DNA of 64,000 bases from Sepiola atlantica (Eukaryota; Mollusca; Cephalopoda; Sepiida; Sepiolidae): assembly GCA_963556195.1 (NCBI GenBank), contig OY744525.1, forward strand, positions 63,321,633 to 63,385,632, in the 5' to 3' direction. Within the stretch, counting starts at the first letter, position 1, and the number at the start of each line of letters is the position of its first letter. Position numbers and translations under genes: made by a program. The notes beneath the pieces are model-generated. The model saw only the letters and a list, made by a program, of their open reading frames with translations. It did not search any database and was not told the DNA's origin. Of the stretch, positions 21,031 to 32,360 are shown piece by piece.

Positions 21031-21584
21031 CGAGGTCTGTCTAAAAAGTATCCGACCATATGCCAGAAATAATATTTGAAATACGTGATGGGGTTGGGAC
21101 ACTAATCCCCTTCAAAGTAGGCCCCTTGTGCTTGCACACACTTAGCCCACCGATCCATCCACTGCCGAAAACACCTCTGGAAGTCTTTCTTTGGAATGGT
21201 GTTCATCTCCACCGCGTTAGATTCAGCAGGTGTTTGGAGAAGATGCGATGTGTAACACAAATGAAGGAGTGGTTTTACCGATTAAAAAATGACGGCACAT
21301 CAACGGAGAGTGACCAGCGTTCTAGCAGGCCTCAAACTGCTCATAGTGCAGCTGTTGTTGAGAAGCTGCGAAAAAGAAAGAAAGATAATGTGGAACGCAA
21401 CAGCGAAGATGAACACCATTCTAAAAGAAGACTTCCAGAGATGTTTCCGGCAGTGGATGGATCGGTGGGCTAAGTGTGTGCAAGCACAAGGGGCCTACTT
21501 TGAAGGGGATTAGTGTCCCAACCCCGTCACGTATTTGAAATATTTTTTCTGGCCTAAGGTCGGATACATTTTAGACAGGTCTCG
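21031..21584 (+). mobile_element. Palindromic mariner derivative with transposase remnants
   Basis: Ends CGAGGTCTGTCTAAAAAGTA and its complement, with TA on both sides. The right half codes the C-terminus of a mariner transposase (DFQRCFRQWMDRWAKCVQAQ then GAYFEGD), and the middle keeps MKEWFYRLKNDGTSTESDQ from the N-terminal region. The left ~160 bp is an inverted copy of the right end including that C-terminal coding part, so the element is a foldback. The catalytic core is missing: non-autonomous and dead. 554 bp. Confidence 0.9.
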
Positions 21585-22052
21585 TATATATCCTTTAGTT
21601 ATATTCCAATAACCAAAGTAAAGATCAATGCATTACCATAATTTTTATTTATTTATTTTTCTCAATTTCCTTATTTTCCAACTTCGATGAATACCTGTAT
21701 TTTTTCCCTTCGTCTTACAAACAAAATTTATATTTTTTTTTTTTTACATTTTTAAAATTTTATCATATCTTACGCACGTTTCACAGCTTAGTCAAGAAAA
21801 GTATATAGTTTTTATTTTAACATCGCTGTTTATCAGAGAAATTGTTCATTTAATAGCCACGGAAAAACATATATATCCAAAACAGAAGAAAGGAAGATGA
21901 GAAAAGCCCAAGAAGAAGGCTTGGTAAAACAAATGTAAGTTAAAAAGGACGGAAAAGACTCACATCAAAAGTTAGCATATCTCTCGACCCCCCCCCCCAA
22001 AAAAAAGGCGTTGCACCCGAAACCTGAAACGATTTTCTAGGTCGTCATATAG

Positions 22053-22084
<32 letters not shown>
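21585..22084. other. No recognised feature; (TA)n at 22,057-22,088
   Basis: AT-rich, with poly-T and a C9A6 run near 21,990. Confidence 0.5.
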
Positions 22085-22089
<5 letters not shown>

Positions 22090-22360
22090 TCACCATCAGA
22101 GTTTTGATCACTCCTGGAGGAGGAACCCGCCCCTAGTTTCTGACCACCTTATTGGTGATTGTCATTCAGGGTGTTTTGCCATAGTCACCACACTAGGCAC
22201 TGTGGGTTGGCAACGCTATTTGCCCATAGCTAGATGTCCACATACAGCGCCTGCTATTCCTAAATGGTCACCCATCTGGTACTGACCAGGCTCAACGTCA
22301 CTTAACCTTGGTGATCTAACGGGAACCGGTGTGTCAACGTGATTATGTCATATTTAAGCA
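22085..22360 (-). mobile_element. 5S rRNA-headed SINE
   Basis: On the minus strand the first ~110 nt read as 5S rRNA: CACGTTGACACACCGGTTCC, GTTAGATCACCAAGGTTAAG, GAGCCTGGTCAGTACCAGAT, GGGTGACCATTTAGGAATA. These match 5S including the internal-promoter region. A ~150-bp unrelated body follows and the element ends in a gatgatgatatata tail. This is SINE3-type organisation. It is too diverged and fused to be a functional 5S gene. The 5' end at about 22,360 is approximate. Confidence 0.8.
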
Positions 22361-22744
22361 GCAAGTAATTATTCATGCAAGTCTGGTTGAATACCATGGA
22401 ATTTTCTTAGTAATGATCTCGACGAAAAAAAACACCCTACTTCTGGTGATGATCATGACGATCAAAAGCGCTAGAGATGGCTGAAATAAGAACTCTCGGA
22501 GCCACGTTACACCAACTACCACCAGAGACTCGAAAGCTTGTTCGCCATGTCGAGAACATTACTAAGAAAATTAAAAAATGTGAAGATTCCATGATATGCA
22601 ACCAGACTTGCATAAATATATATAAATTTAATTTTCAAAGTTCAATATTCATAAAATGAACTTCAAACCAACATTTGTTCAAAAGTGTTCAATACGAAGT
22701 AGAGCTTTATAAATAAATAACATTATATAAACATTAGAAATGTT

Positions 22745-23135
22745 AGAACAGTCTATGCAGATTAACCTACGTTTTGATGTTAGTTACAGTGGTTCTCAAC
22801 CAGGGGTGGGTGGATTCCCCCACCCCCTGGGGAATTGCAGGAGGTAGGAATTGGCATCAAAGATTAGCAAACACAAACTGGATCCAGGGCCACAAGAAAC
22901 ACAGTGTGCATCGCCCATCACTACTGAAAGGTCATGTTGGATTGGCTCTCTGCTAACGTTTGTATTACATGCTATTATGTTAGTATTAGTTATTATTGTT
23001 AGTATGAATGGACATTTTGAGTCAGACATATTTTTGAAAAGGGGGAAATATCATTCTGATATATGATGAAAGGGTTCACAGCCCTGTTGAGATGTGCTAA
23101 CATCGAAACGTAGGTTAATCTGCAAAGGCTGTTCT
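22745..23135. mobile_element. Foldback with mirrored GAAAC ends
   Basis: 22,745-22,800 (agaacagtctatgcagatta, acctacgttttgatgtta) is inverted at 23,084-23,135. The right arm reads CTGTTGA-GATG-tgctaa-CATC-GAAAC, one base from a hammerhead core. The interior starts CAGTGGTTCTCAACC, like a hAT terminus, but no matching right end or 8-bp duplication is clear. Confidence 0.55.
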
Positions 23136-24475
23136 CTTTATTTTTAATTTAATTTATTTATGATAGTGTCCCATAAAAATGTATACATACTGATGACTCA
23201 ATAAATTTCTCATTATAAATAGTTTGAAATAAAGACGGCAGCCACACTTAGCTTCTTGCAAAAGAAAAGTTTACTCAAATGCCACTGGAAAATAGAAAAT
23301 GCAGTTGATGTGAGGATGGCATAATGATAAAGTGCCCTTTTGGGGGAGCTGAAGTCCACACATTTAAAAGCCTTATACCTGACTTCCATTGTTCTCATAA
23401 GGAAATATGTAAACTCAACAACACTGCACTTCAAATGTGTGCCCGCGTCAGAGGGCCAGGTTGTTTAGGTGGTGTGAAAGCAATCAGGTTAACGGATGCA
23501 TCGGATTGGGACTAAAGGTCAAATTACCTGCTGTTAGGACCTGTGAATTGAGAACGTCAGTCACTGTAGTTGTTCTCTGTCTTTCTTTCTTTTGATATGT
23601 ATTCATATTTCTTTCTTTCTCCTGTGTGATTACAATATCTCCTCTATCTCTCTTTCTCTATCTCTCTCGTTTTTATAACAGCGAGGGAGATTTTTGCAGT
23701 TGGATTTTCGACTTTGTGCAGGTTGGTCGTACGCAGTCCAACTGAGCACACTGTCGAGTCTTTAATTGGTCCTTTCGGAATACAAAAATAAATTTCATAT
23801 TTTCTATATATAAAATGGTTTGTCTGCTTCTTTACTCAAGCGTTCAATTTCAGCACGTCGATTCCCTCAGCCCAGTATATTAATTTTCTGGAGAGAATGA
23901 ATGACGCCTTATGACACCGCCAAAAACTCGTCAAGCCTATGGACGGGGTTAACCTCTTCATTGAAGTGGATGTGCATATTGTTTGCCACCGGGGAGCTGG
24001 TAGTTCCCAGGATAGTATCACGTTGGACCCGTAACAACACACGACCAACCGAGAAATCCACAGAACACCAAGTTACACTCCCACGGGTTAGGGTTAGCGA
24101 TAGTGGTGCATGTGCAAAGACAGTTTAAAAGAGAGTTTCAAACGGATTCGTGCGATACGTTTCTATCAATCTTTCTTGTTTTGTGTCATCGATGTCCATA
24201 GTTTTCAAAGAAATCTTTTTTTTATAAACATTCGGAACAGTTCAATCTGCTTTAAACTTATCTCCAATTCGAGTGATTGTAAGTTGCGAAGATGAATCTG
24301 TTTAAAAATCTCTCCTAAACTGTCTTTGCATTTCAATCTTCAACCACATTTACAACTTCAAGCAGAAATTTAGGATAACTTTCCTTTGTTGAAAGCTAAG
24401 TCTGCATTCTATCATCATTACCTATTATTTATGGATTTACATAGTCATAAGCTGTTAAATTATGTATACATTTTA
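23136..24475. other. No confirmed gene
   Basis: Minus strand at about 23,900-24,060 gives an open stretch containing TSSPVANNMHIHF, which may be a decayed retroelement polymerase, but I cannot assign it. Confidence 0.35.
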
Positions 24476-24479
24476 TTAG

Positions 24480-25525
24480 GACACCATGTGTATATCTTTC
24501 TTAAGGGTATTATAAGTATAATCGGGCTGTTCCCCATACACATTACAAGCCAGTTACTCAACCTGTAATTACCTATTACATTGTTCATTTACAACAATAA
24601 ACCCGTTCACATTGTATGTTGATGGTTCGAGTTATTAAATACTTTCATATAACACTACAACACATTCCTACTGGTATTAGTATGGAAATAACTGTAATAG
24701 ATTCGATATAATTTTATTTCAACGTAGCCAATTCTGTAGTATACAATGGTATCCATTAACAGAAATAAATAAATATCTTTCTATTGTAAAGAAAATAGTC
24801 ACAAGCCCGTGTTATACAATGAACTATTCCAAGTAGCATACCAGAAATGACGATGCTAGTACAAGTACAGCCGAGCTGTTCCCCGTATACATTACAAGTC
24901 AGTGAGCTAACTTGTAACTTTTTAGAGAGTAGAAAGTGGACCTTGGGTTGACTTTCAGCAGTCTCGTAACTCTTGCTTCTTTTATTTTGTCATTTAGTCC
25001 TCACATTCCATGAGCGATGTTTTTACTGCCAAACAGGGAAGAATTGCTGTTTTCCGGGTAGGAATCTATCCATCTAACACTTATCGTTGGCTAGTTTTTG
25101 ACCTTGAAGTAGTATTTTTTTAAGCTCCTTACATCAAGTGGCTTTATGCATTGTCTGGAGCGATTTTCATAAAAAAAAGCTATCTATTGCATTGTTTACT
25201 TACAGTAATAAACTCTCTCCTCTTTGTATGTTGGCTGTTCGAGTTATTGTTAAATACCTTTGGATAACATTACAAAACTTTCTTGAGAGTATTAGTGTGT
25301 AAATAACTACAATAAATCTGATATAATTTGATTTCAGCATAGCCGATTCTGTAGTGTGCAATGGTATCCATTAATAGATTGATTATTGTTGTGGTGTAAG
25401 CTGATCTACCTATTTCAGGAATAAATGGACTTACCCAGACACAATAACTACAATTACATCTAAGCATCATGGCAGTTATTGATGGCAGTTATGGCCACAG
25501 AATCGGACGCATACTTTCTGTAACA
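24480..25525 (+). repeat. LINE 3' UTR region with duplicated R1 block
   Basis: 24,600-24,775 and 25,190-25,390 are direct, diverged copies of R1 (gttcgagttatt..., ccaattctgtagt, atggtatccatta). 24,480-24,560 and 24,860-24,915 are another diverged direct pair (ctgttccc, cattacaag). 25,110-25,165 (cttacatcaagtggctttat ... ggagcgatttt) is the block joined to LINE coding sequence at 62,365, here in plus orientation. Confidence 0.65.
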
Positions 25526-26139
25526 AATATTTGTTAATACACTTTTGTTTATTATACCACTGTATTTGTCTTGATTATTACCGACCCTTCAAATCAACAA
25601 TTATTCATCCCATTATGCTCTTCTTGTACTAGCAATAGGTGGATTATTAGAAGTAAGTATACCGGATATCCTCCCCTCTATAAAACAAAAAATAAAAACA
25701 GAACTCACAAATCTTTGGGCATCACTGAGATGGTACAGTTGGATGAATCAAGATGAACAGCATCTTCCAGCAAGATGCAGGCCATCACTCATTCATGACA
25801 TGACTCTTTAGCCTGGTTGCATTCACTGGACTTTAACCTGCCAGATTTTTATCTACAGATCACAAGAATAAGGCGGGAAGAAATCAAGGCAAACATTAAA
25901 AAAATCCTCAAAGAGGAATGAGTTCAATTAATTGATAATTTTCTGTGACTATTTTTGCAAAGAACACGATTTTTATGCAAAGCGATCAAGATAATTCAAA
26001 ATTGCAGAACTATCGTACATAGACTAGAGATTTAAACCAACGAATATCTTGAAATTTGCTGGACCTTTTGTCGGATTTAATAACATTTTTATGGGTAATT
26101 TTTATTTGTGGCTGGAACAGAAGAGGGTTAACTCTCTAT

Positions 26140-27040
26140 TTTTAATTTTTGTTATGTACTTCTTTGTTGGTTGAGCTGCCCCTTAACCCCAAATTCTGTA
26201 CTTGTTTTTTTTCTTCTTTTAGTTCTTTAAAAATAAAAGTCTTTTTTCTATTCATTATTTCCCCTCGTCCAGGAACCGAATCCGACCAATTTCTGATGAA
26301 ATGACCAGCCGTGTTTTTTTTTAATACTAATGAGTCACCACTTACCAAAGCTAAAAGCCACTCGAGGACAAGAGTTAATGGAATTGTCAGATGGATGATG
26401 GACAATACTACTAGAGGATTGGAAACGATGAGTGGAATCGGCAGAATTTGATTACTTAAAAGGACGGCATGAAAAGTATTTTTTGACATCGGACTTAAAG
26501 ACGATTATGTTGTTGTCAGCAGGGAAGCAATTCCATGGTATTGTGTTCCACTTATGGGAAATTCTTGAAAAGAAACGTTCTGTTTGGTTATAGGTACAAA
26601 AGAACCAATGAAAGTTCTTTGACGTGGCTGTAACTCGACGGGTTCTTGCTGTGAATGTTTTACGGGGGGGGGGGGCTAAGTCTATTATCTTCCACGAAAA
26701 TAACAGTAAAGAAGAGAAAGACTAGTGATGTTTCTTTTTGTGGGAAAGAGATTGTAGGGAAAAGAAGGGATCATTCTCCATCAGATTGCAAAATCGATTT
26801 TGTATTCTGTCAAGGCAAAAAAGTGCACTCTGAGTTGCACCTCCCCTGATGTGGCAAGAGTACTCTACCTTAGAACGTATCTGACTCTCATACTTTGTTA
26901 AAGTTGGCTCCACACTCATCTACGCGGTTGGGCTCCCTCTTATTAGTGCATAAATAACCACAATCGATACCATAGGATTTGAACTTCACATAACCAATTC
27001 CATAGAACAACACAGTATCCAACGAGGTAACCATGCACCC
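26140..27040 (-). pseudogene. LINE RT fragment with R3 and an R1-like flank
   Basis: Minus strand from 26,919: KYESQIRSKVEYSCHI, DRIQNRFCNL and LQSLSHKKK, equivalent to the RT thumb/C-terminal segment of the other LINEs. R3 follows at 26,545-26,320. 26,938-27,040 is a plus-oriented R1-like block. A G11 run lies at 26,664. Confidence 0.65.
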
Positions 27041-27444
27041 TGGCTACGGTTTGTTTTTGCTTGGTTATTTTGTATTACAGCATATCAACCCTTTTCGGGT
27101 TATTTAATGCCGAATCCGGTCATTTTGGTGCTTTCATGCTTCAATGTCTTTATATCTATGAATATTTATTCATGGTGTTTCGTTTGGTTGTTTTGTAGTA
27201 GAAAATTGTTGTTTTTGTTTTTAGCTTTGCAGAACATGATTGAGTTTTGCAAAGGGAAAAGAAAGAAAATCAATAACATCAATGTTTGGTGCATTTTAAG
27301 TCATGAAGCCGGTATCTTTAGACAGCCTGACCTGGTGGCACCAGAATCCTGGCCACTACACCTTGTGCTCATAACAGATGGATACGAAAAATACAGATAG
27401 TTTTAATAAGGAGGTGTAGTTTGCTTGAAGCATTGCGTGTAATG

Positions 27445-27845
27445 TATATATAGAGGAGTCATAGAAGGCTATCACAATTCAATAAATGGAAATATGTCAC
27501 AACGATAAAGTGATTTAACAAAATGTAACTTTCTTTTTTATAGTAAATCATACTTGTTCCATGATATATTTCGAGGTAAAACCTCTTTATCAAATTCTGG
27601 GTGTTTCACATCTTCTGAAACTCGTGTAGACTGGTTAGCAGGTCTTACTTCGAAATATATTATGGAACACTGTCACACACATTAGATCACTGTGTAGAAG
27701 TTGTGAATAAACAAGTAAGATTTACTATAAAAATAAATAAAATATTGTTTTAAAAATCACTTCGTTTTTGTCTTCTTACTCAACACCGACATATTTCGAT
27801 TTTTTTGCATTGTGATAGCCTTTTATTACTCCTCTATATCTATAT
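27445..27845. mobile_element. Foldback element
   Basis: 27,445-27,610 is inverted, with interruptions, at 27,650-27,845 (outer ends tatatagaggagt / actcctctatat). Each arm contains a GAAATATAT segment; the left arm on the minus strand reads TTGATAA-AGAGGTTTTACCTC-GAAA, a hammerhead-like hairpin with a non-canonical core. Confidence 0.6.
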
Positions 27846-28687
27846 AAAGATAGTTTTAATTTGTGAAAAAAGCAGCCGTAATCAGATTTTGGAAGCCACT
27901 TCTTTCTCCATCGGACACCCGCTCCTAGGGATTCCCCCCACCCCGCCCCAAGCCCCTACTTTTTTTTTACTTCTTTACCAATAAAATCTCGAACCACTGA
28001 ATTTCTGACTATGAGACAAAGGCTTCTTTATATTTATCATTTCGTCTCATCCAAGACGCGAGTCTCACCAATTTTCTAATATAGTGACCAGCATGCGGTG
28101 TATCTTGTCCAAGTCGCCCCTCTCCGTGTGGTTCATGCTCTCCGCCCCTAATTTATTGAATCTACAGTAAAGGAAAAGAGGCATTGTGCGACTCAATGGT
28201 CGACCAAACAATGAAACGAATTTCTTGGCAACGCACAAAAGAGTTGGAAGCAACTAAATCAGGACCGGCTTTTTAAAAGATGACCAGTCATGAATTTCGA
28301 CGATCAGCATCCATCAATTGTGGTAGGGAGCCAGGTGAGAACCCCCTTTCCTATCCCATGATGCTGGCAGGGTTAGATGATATCTAAAAGAGTTACTATG
28401 CCATGGGAGGGGGGGGGGGGGCAAAATATGAATCGGTTTTTGAGAGAGTAGAAGATAAAGAGAAAATGCAAGTGTTTTCTAATCACAAGAACTGAAGAAT
28501 ATGATTTTTCTTTGGTCTGTTCGGATATTAAAACTGCTCAGTCGCTTTATGCCCTCGCAAAAAGACAAACAAAAAGGAACAGAAAGAACCCGAGGAATAT
28601 TTTTATATAGATGTTCACTTCCTCTAGGATACTTAAATATCAATAGTTATGAGTTATATCAAAAGGGTTATGCTTCTCTTAATAAAA

Positions 28688-28702
28688 TGTTGAACTGGTT
28701 AT

Positions 28703-28771
<69 letters not shown>
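28688..28771. repeat. (CA)n(TA)n array
   Basis: CA run followed by about 30 TA units. Confidence 0.95.
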
Positions 28772-28774
<3 letters not shown>

Positions 28775-28843
28775 TATACATTACAGTAACCTATGATCGA
28801 GCACTTTACTGTGTTTTACAACTAACTTGTGATGCATGCTATA

Positions 28844-28889
<46 letters not shown>

Positions 28890-28931
28890 TATTTATTTTT
28901 TTCCTCTTCTTTTCTTAAGTGACCTCAACTA

Positions 28932-29142
28932 TTACAACGCCACATTGTGTTTTGTCGGCAGTTGAAACCAGTATTCCAGACATTTAATTTCCCTGATGAT
29001 CTGCCAAGCAAGTAACTGCTTGGTAGTGAAACACGTGTAGGAAAAAACATTTAATTTGAATAAATAGTATTTGTAAGAAAAAATATCTTTAATGGTGATC
29101 ATTGGTGTCTTGAAAGGAATGCTTTGGTAAGCTTTCATAAAA
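28932..29142 (+). mobile_element. Hammerhead element between TA arrays
   Basis: About 210 bp from cacattgtgttttgtcggcag through the hammerhead to a tail (ttaatttgaataaat ... aatgctttggtaagc ... aaaatcacat) that ends at (TA)n. The same unit forms the mirrored arms of the foldback at 48,234-48,809. Confidence 0.7.
28988..29044 (+). ncRNA. Hammerhead ribozyme, type I, complete
   Basis: Stem I TTTCC/GGAAA; CTGATGA 28,993-28,999; stem II CTGCCAAGCA/TGCTTGGTAG (10 bp, one GU) around AGTAAC; GAAA 29,028-29,031; stem III ACACGTGT; H17 A at 29,039. All core bases are canonical and stems I and II pair fully. One of the strongest candidates for activity here. Confidence 0.9.
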
Positions 29143-29249
29143 TCACATATATATATATATATGTACATATATATATGCTATACATTACAGTAACCTATGA
29201 TCGAGCACTTTACTGTGTTTTACAACTAACTTGTGATGCATGCTATACC

Positions 29250-29281
<32 letters not shown>

Positions 29282-29460
29282 TATATATATATGCTATACA
29301 TTACAGTAACCTATGATCGAGCACTTTACTGTGTTTTAGAACTAACTTGTGATGCATGCTATACATATATATATATATGAATATATGTATATATATATAA
29401 ATATATATAAATATATATATATATAAAAGAAGTTTTGTTCTTAGTTTAGAAAGCATTGTT

Positions 29461-29838
29461 TATATAGTAATATGAATTATTTAAAAAGATTATGAGCAAT
29501 TAGAACTCCATACAATGCATTTTAGTTTCATTAGCTTTTATTTTTTTTCAATTTAATTTTCGAAGATATACTTCATCATCAGAATTTCAAATATAGATAC
29601 ATTAAAATACTTTTTTTCTTGTTCATCTTATCCAACATTCGTTTAAACAACACACGAATTGAATACACAAAAAAAACTTTATGAAGAAAAGGATAAAAAA
29701 GGGTATTTTAATGTATCTTTATTTGAAATTCTGATGAGGAAGTATATCTTCGAAAATCAAATTGAAAAAAAAAGTTAAAACTAAACTGCATTGTATGGCG
29801 TTCTAATTGCTCATTATTATTTTTAATAATTCATATTA

Positions 29839-29842
<4 letters not shown>
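29461..29842. mobile_element. Foldback with mirrored CTGATGA cores
   Basis: Arms 29,461-29,612 and 29,700-29,842 are inverted copies. Both contain CTGATGA, a GAAG-TATAT-CTTC hairpin and GAAAA: minus at about 29,550-29,585 and plus at 29,727-29,760. The position expected for H17 is G in the best stem III pairing, so cleavage is uncertain. Confidence 0.7.

Positions 29843-29916
<74 letters not shown>
29841..29916. repeat. (TA)n array
   Basis: About 37 TA units. Confidence 0.95.
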
Positions 29917-29919
<3 letters not shown>

Positions 29920-29929
29920 GAAAAATAAA

Positions 29930-30010
29930 AAAGGAAAACGGAAAATTATTTATATATTCAACAACGTTTCGTCTTTATTAAAAGACTTTCTCAATATGAT
30001 TGACTTTAAG
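29930..30010 (-). ncRNA. Hammerhead-like PLE end relic
   Basis: Minus strand: TTGAGAA-AGTCTTT-taat-AAAGAC-GAAACGTTGTTGAA, abutting the TA array. Stem II is excellent but the core CTGANGA is degenerate. Confidence 0.45.
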
Positions 30011-30041
30011 AAATAACATACAAGTACAATATTTGAAAATA

Positions 30042-30195
30042 TTTGGTGCGTTTGTGACGTGAACAAAATGTTTGTTTTTTTCAAACGAAACAGTCGTTAA
30101 AATTTAAAAAATGTGATGCTATTATGACGTGAAAAGAATGTTTTTGTTCTTTTTTCGAACGATCCATATCCGTTAGAATTCAAAATGTGTGATGC
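30042..30195. repeat. ~75-bp imperfect tandem duplication
   Basis: Two units with gacgtgaa, aatgtttttgtt, tttttcgaac and a gttaaaatt/gttagaatt ending, each closing with (t)gtgatgc. Confidence 0.6.
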
Positions 30196-31653
30196 GTTAG
30201 CCAACTTTCCTTGCAGCAGACTTGGCTGTCTTAATTTACATATTGCTTTGCAAAAGAGCAACTCATTAATTCACTGTTTGTTCTTGATGTTTTCTTATTC
30301 AATAAGTGTTTTAATTCTATTGTTACACATAGTTCTATTTATGCATATTCTTTTATCGTAGATAAAACCTTAACATTTTGTGTGGAAAAATACTTCCCAG
30401 CCTTTTAAAGTGTATTTACTTCTGGGGGTTGCGATCTGGTTTTCACATTGTAAATTAAAAACAAGCCTACCTCCTAACAAAAACACACACACACATCGCG
30501 GCCAAGCAAACAAGTCAGCAAGTACTCCAAACTCCCAAATAAGTTTTTACAAATATTTTTTTTATGTTGTGTATAAAGTCTTAGCCTTTTGGGTCAATTT
30601 ACTTCTGGGGGTTGCTATTCTTGGTTTCTTCAATTTCCCGGGCAACGCATGGACACAGGTGGCATTTGTAGGGAATAAAGGCCTAACAGCCATATTAGCT
30701 TCCAAAACTGGATTCTCTCTCTCTCTTCTCTTCCCCATCTCCCTGAACCATTACAAAATTAAAGGCTTTCACGAAGTCAGAATACATTGTTATGTCATAA
30801 TAGACCGTCTTTTTTCTCTCAATCTACTTCATCTATCTTTGCTTTATCACTTTCTGTTAATTCGTCTCACGCCACTCTTATCATTCGCCCTTTATACTTG
30901 GCTTTTGTGAGATCATCCTCTGTGCACGGTAGCAAGCAGGCAAGCAAAAATATAACATCTTGAGATTTTAAAATTACCATTCTATTTCCTTCTCTATTCG
31001 GATGGCTCTTACGGGGTGGATGGGGGGTGCGTCACCGCCCTGTGACCCCCCCCCCCCGCAGAACCACACCCCTAATGAGAGAGGGATGGTGGGGATTATT
31101 TGTGTTTCCTATTTTGTTCTTCATTGGTACCTCGCAATAATCAGATTCGCCGGTTTATGACAATGTCAAAAGGATTAGCCAAGCTTAAGACAGCGTAAAT
31201 TGATAGGATTAAAACTGTCACGGATTTTACAAGTATTTAGTCGACCGTGAACACAAACAACGTTAAAAAAATATAAAATAAAAAAATAAAATTACAACTG
31301 AAAAGTAAACAAATACAATTCAAATTCGAACAGTTCACGGAACAGGGGAAAAAGGGTTAAAAAAAAAAAACCGAAAGAAAACCTCACACTTTGGTTATGT
31401 TCGTTATGCGGATCCGTAAAAAAAAGGCTCTTTCTTTTTGTTTACCGCGAAGGAACGCCATCTTTCTTCCACCCTGTATACGCGACACATGCGCACTGCG
31501 TCTTCTATTTCACCTTCCATTTTTTTCTAAAAAAAATTTTTTTTTCCGCCGATGAACACAACGGTTCGATTGTTTGAAGTTAGACAATGCTTCTTGATAT
31601 CAAATCTTCTTTGAATGGTTTTGCAAAATTCCAAGTATTTTAGAATCACAAAA

Positions 31654-31655
<2 letters not shown>

Positions 31656-31712
<57 letters not shown>
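31656..31712. repeat. (TA)n array
   Basis: About 28 TA units directly flanking U2-SINE copy A. Confidence 0.95.
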
Positions 31713-31713
<1 letters not shown>

Positions 31714-31718
<5 letters not shown>

Positions 31719-32090
31719 TACTTCTTCCCAGGAGTTAGGCACAAGGCCAGTTTTATCTTACTCCCACAAGTAAGATGTGACCAAAAAACGGGTCGTGAAA
31801 GTGGGGTTTGAAAAGCCAGCGCGCGAGAGTAAGCACTCTGGCCATTAAAAATTGCCTGGGCAGCCCTGTCGGCATTCTCCAGTAGGGGCGCCTCAGGCAG
31901 TAAGCAATAAACTTACTCCTCCCCAAAGAGGGGAAGCAAAGCCTGGGAGGGTGGACCTCCTAGAACTGACCAGGACAAACCCATTAACCGGCGTAAACCA
32001 AGCCCCGAAGGACAAGACAATACCAGTATGGGGGGCAGTATCCATCGGAACAGATACTACACTTTGATCTTGGCCAAAAGCTTGGCCAAT
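31714..32090 (-). mobile_element. U2 snRNA-headed SINE, copy A (long form)
   Basis: On the minus strand the head is GCTTTTGGCCAAGATCAAAG then TGTAGTATCTGTTC, i.e. U2 snRNA nt ~13-45 including the branch-point recognition GTAGTA. A GC-rich body with several hairpins follows, and the 3' end reads ctcctgggaagaagtaaata. About 375 bp. Its 3' end lies against a (TA)n array, so no duplication can be scored. No ORF. Confidence 0.85.
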
Positions 32091-32282
32091 GAAAACATAG
32101 AGAGCAGACAGGCTTGAGAAAATCGAGTTTATCAAACCTGCGGTTGAAACATGCCCCGACGTGTAACCAGATATATAGATAAATAAAACTTTTATCATAT
32201 AATATAAATAGCTTTATTTATTATTAAGCATTATTATATAAACACAGTAATTTTACCCTGTGGATACACACCTTACCTGTAT

Positions 32283-32285
<3 letters not shown>

Positions 32286-32346
<61 letters not shown>

Positions 32347-32360
32347 ATTATTATTATTAG
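32286..32360. repeat. (TA)n then (TTA)n
   Basis: TA array changing to ATT repeats; preceded at 32,240-32,285 by an inverted R4-like terminus (ccctgtggatacac ... acctgtattac). Confidence 0.9.

Larger units (their letters stand above)
28771..29364 (+). repeat. Three near-identical ~75-bp units interleaved with (TA)n
   Basis: Units at 28,771-28,846, 29,175-29,250 and 29,291-29,364 start atgctatacattacagtaac and end gatgcatgctatac; they differ by about one base. Each is preceded and followed by (TA)n. A PLE-like hammerhead unit sits between the first two. Confidence 0.85.

Noticed and set aside
22787..23100. hAT-type element starting CAGTGGTTCTCAACC
   Set aside because: The right terminus and an 8-bp duplication could not be found; the block is better explained as the interior of the 22,745-23,135 foldback. 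Kept only as an alternative.
23836..24060. Decayed polymerase fragment on the minus strand
   Set aside because: Only a short motif-like stretch, no flanking RT motifs; insufficient to name.
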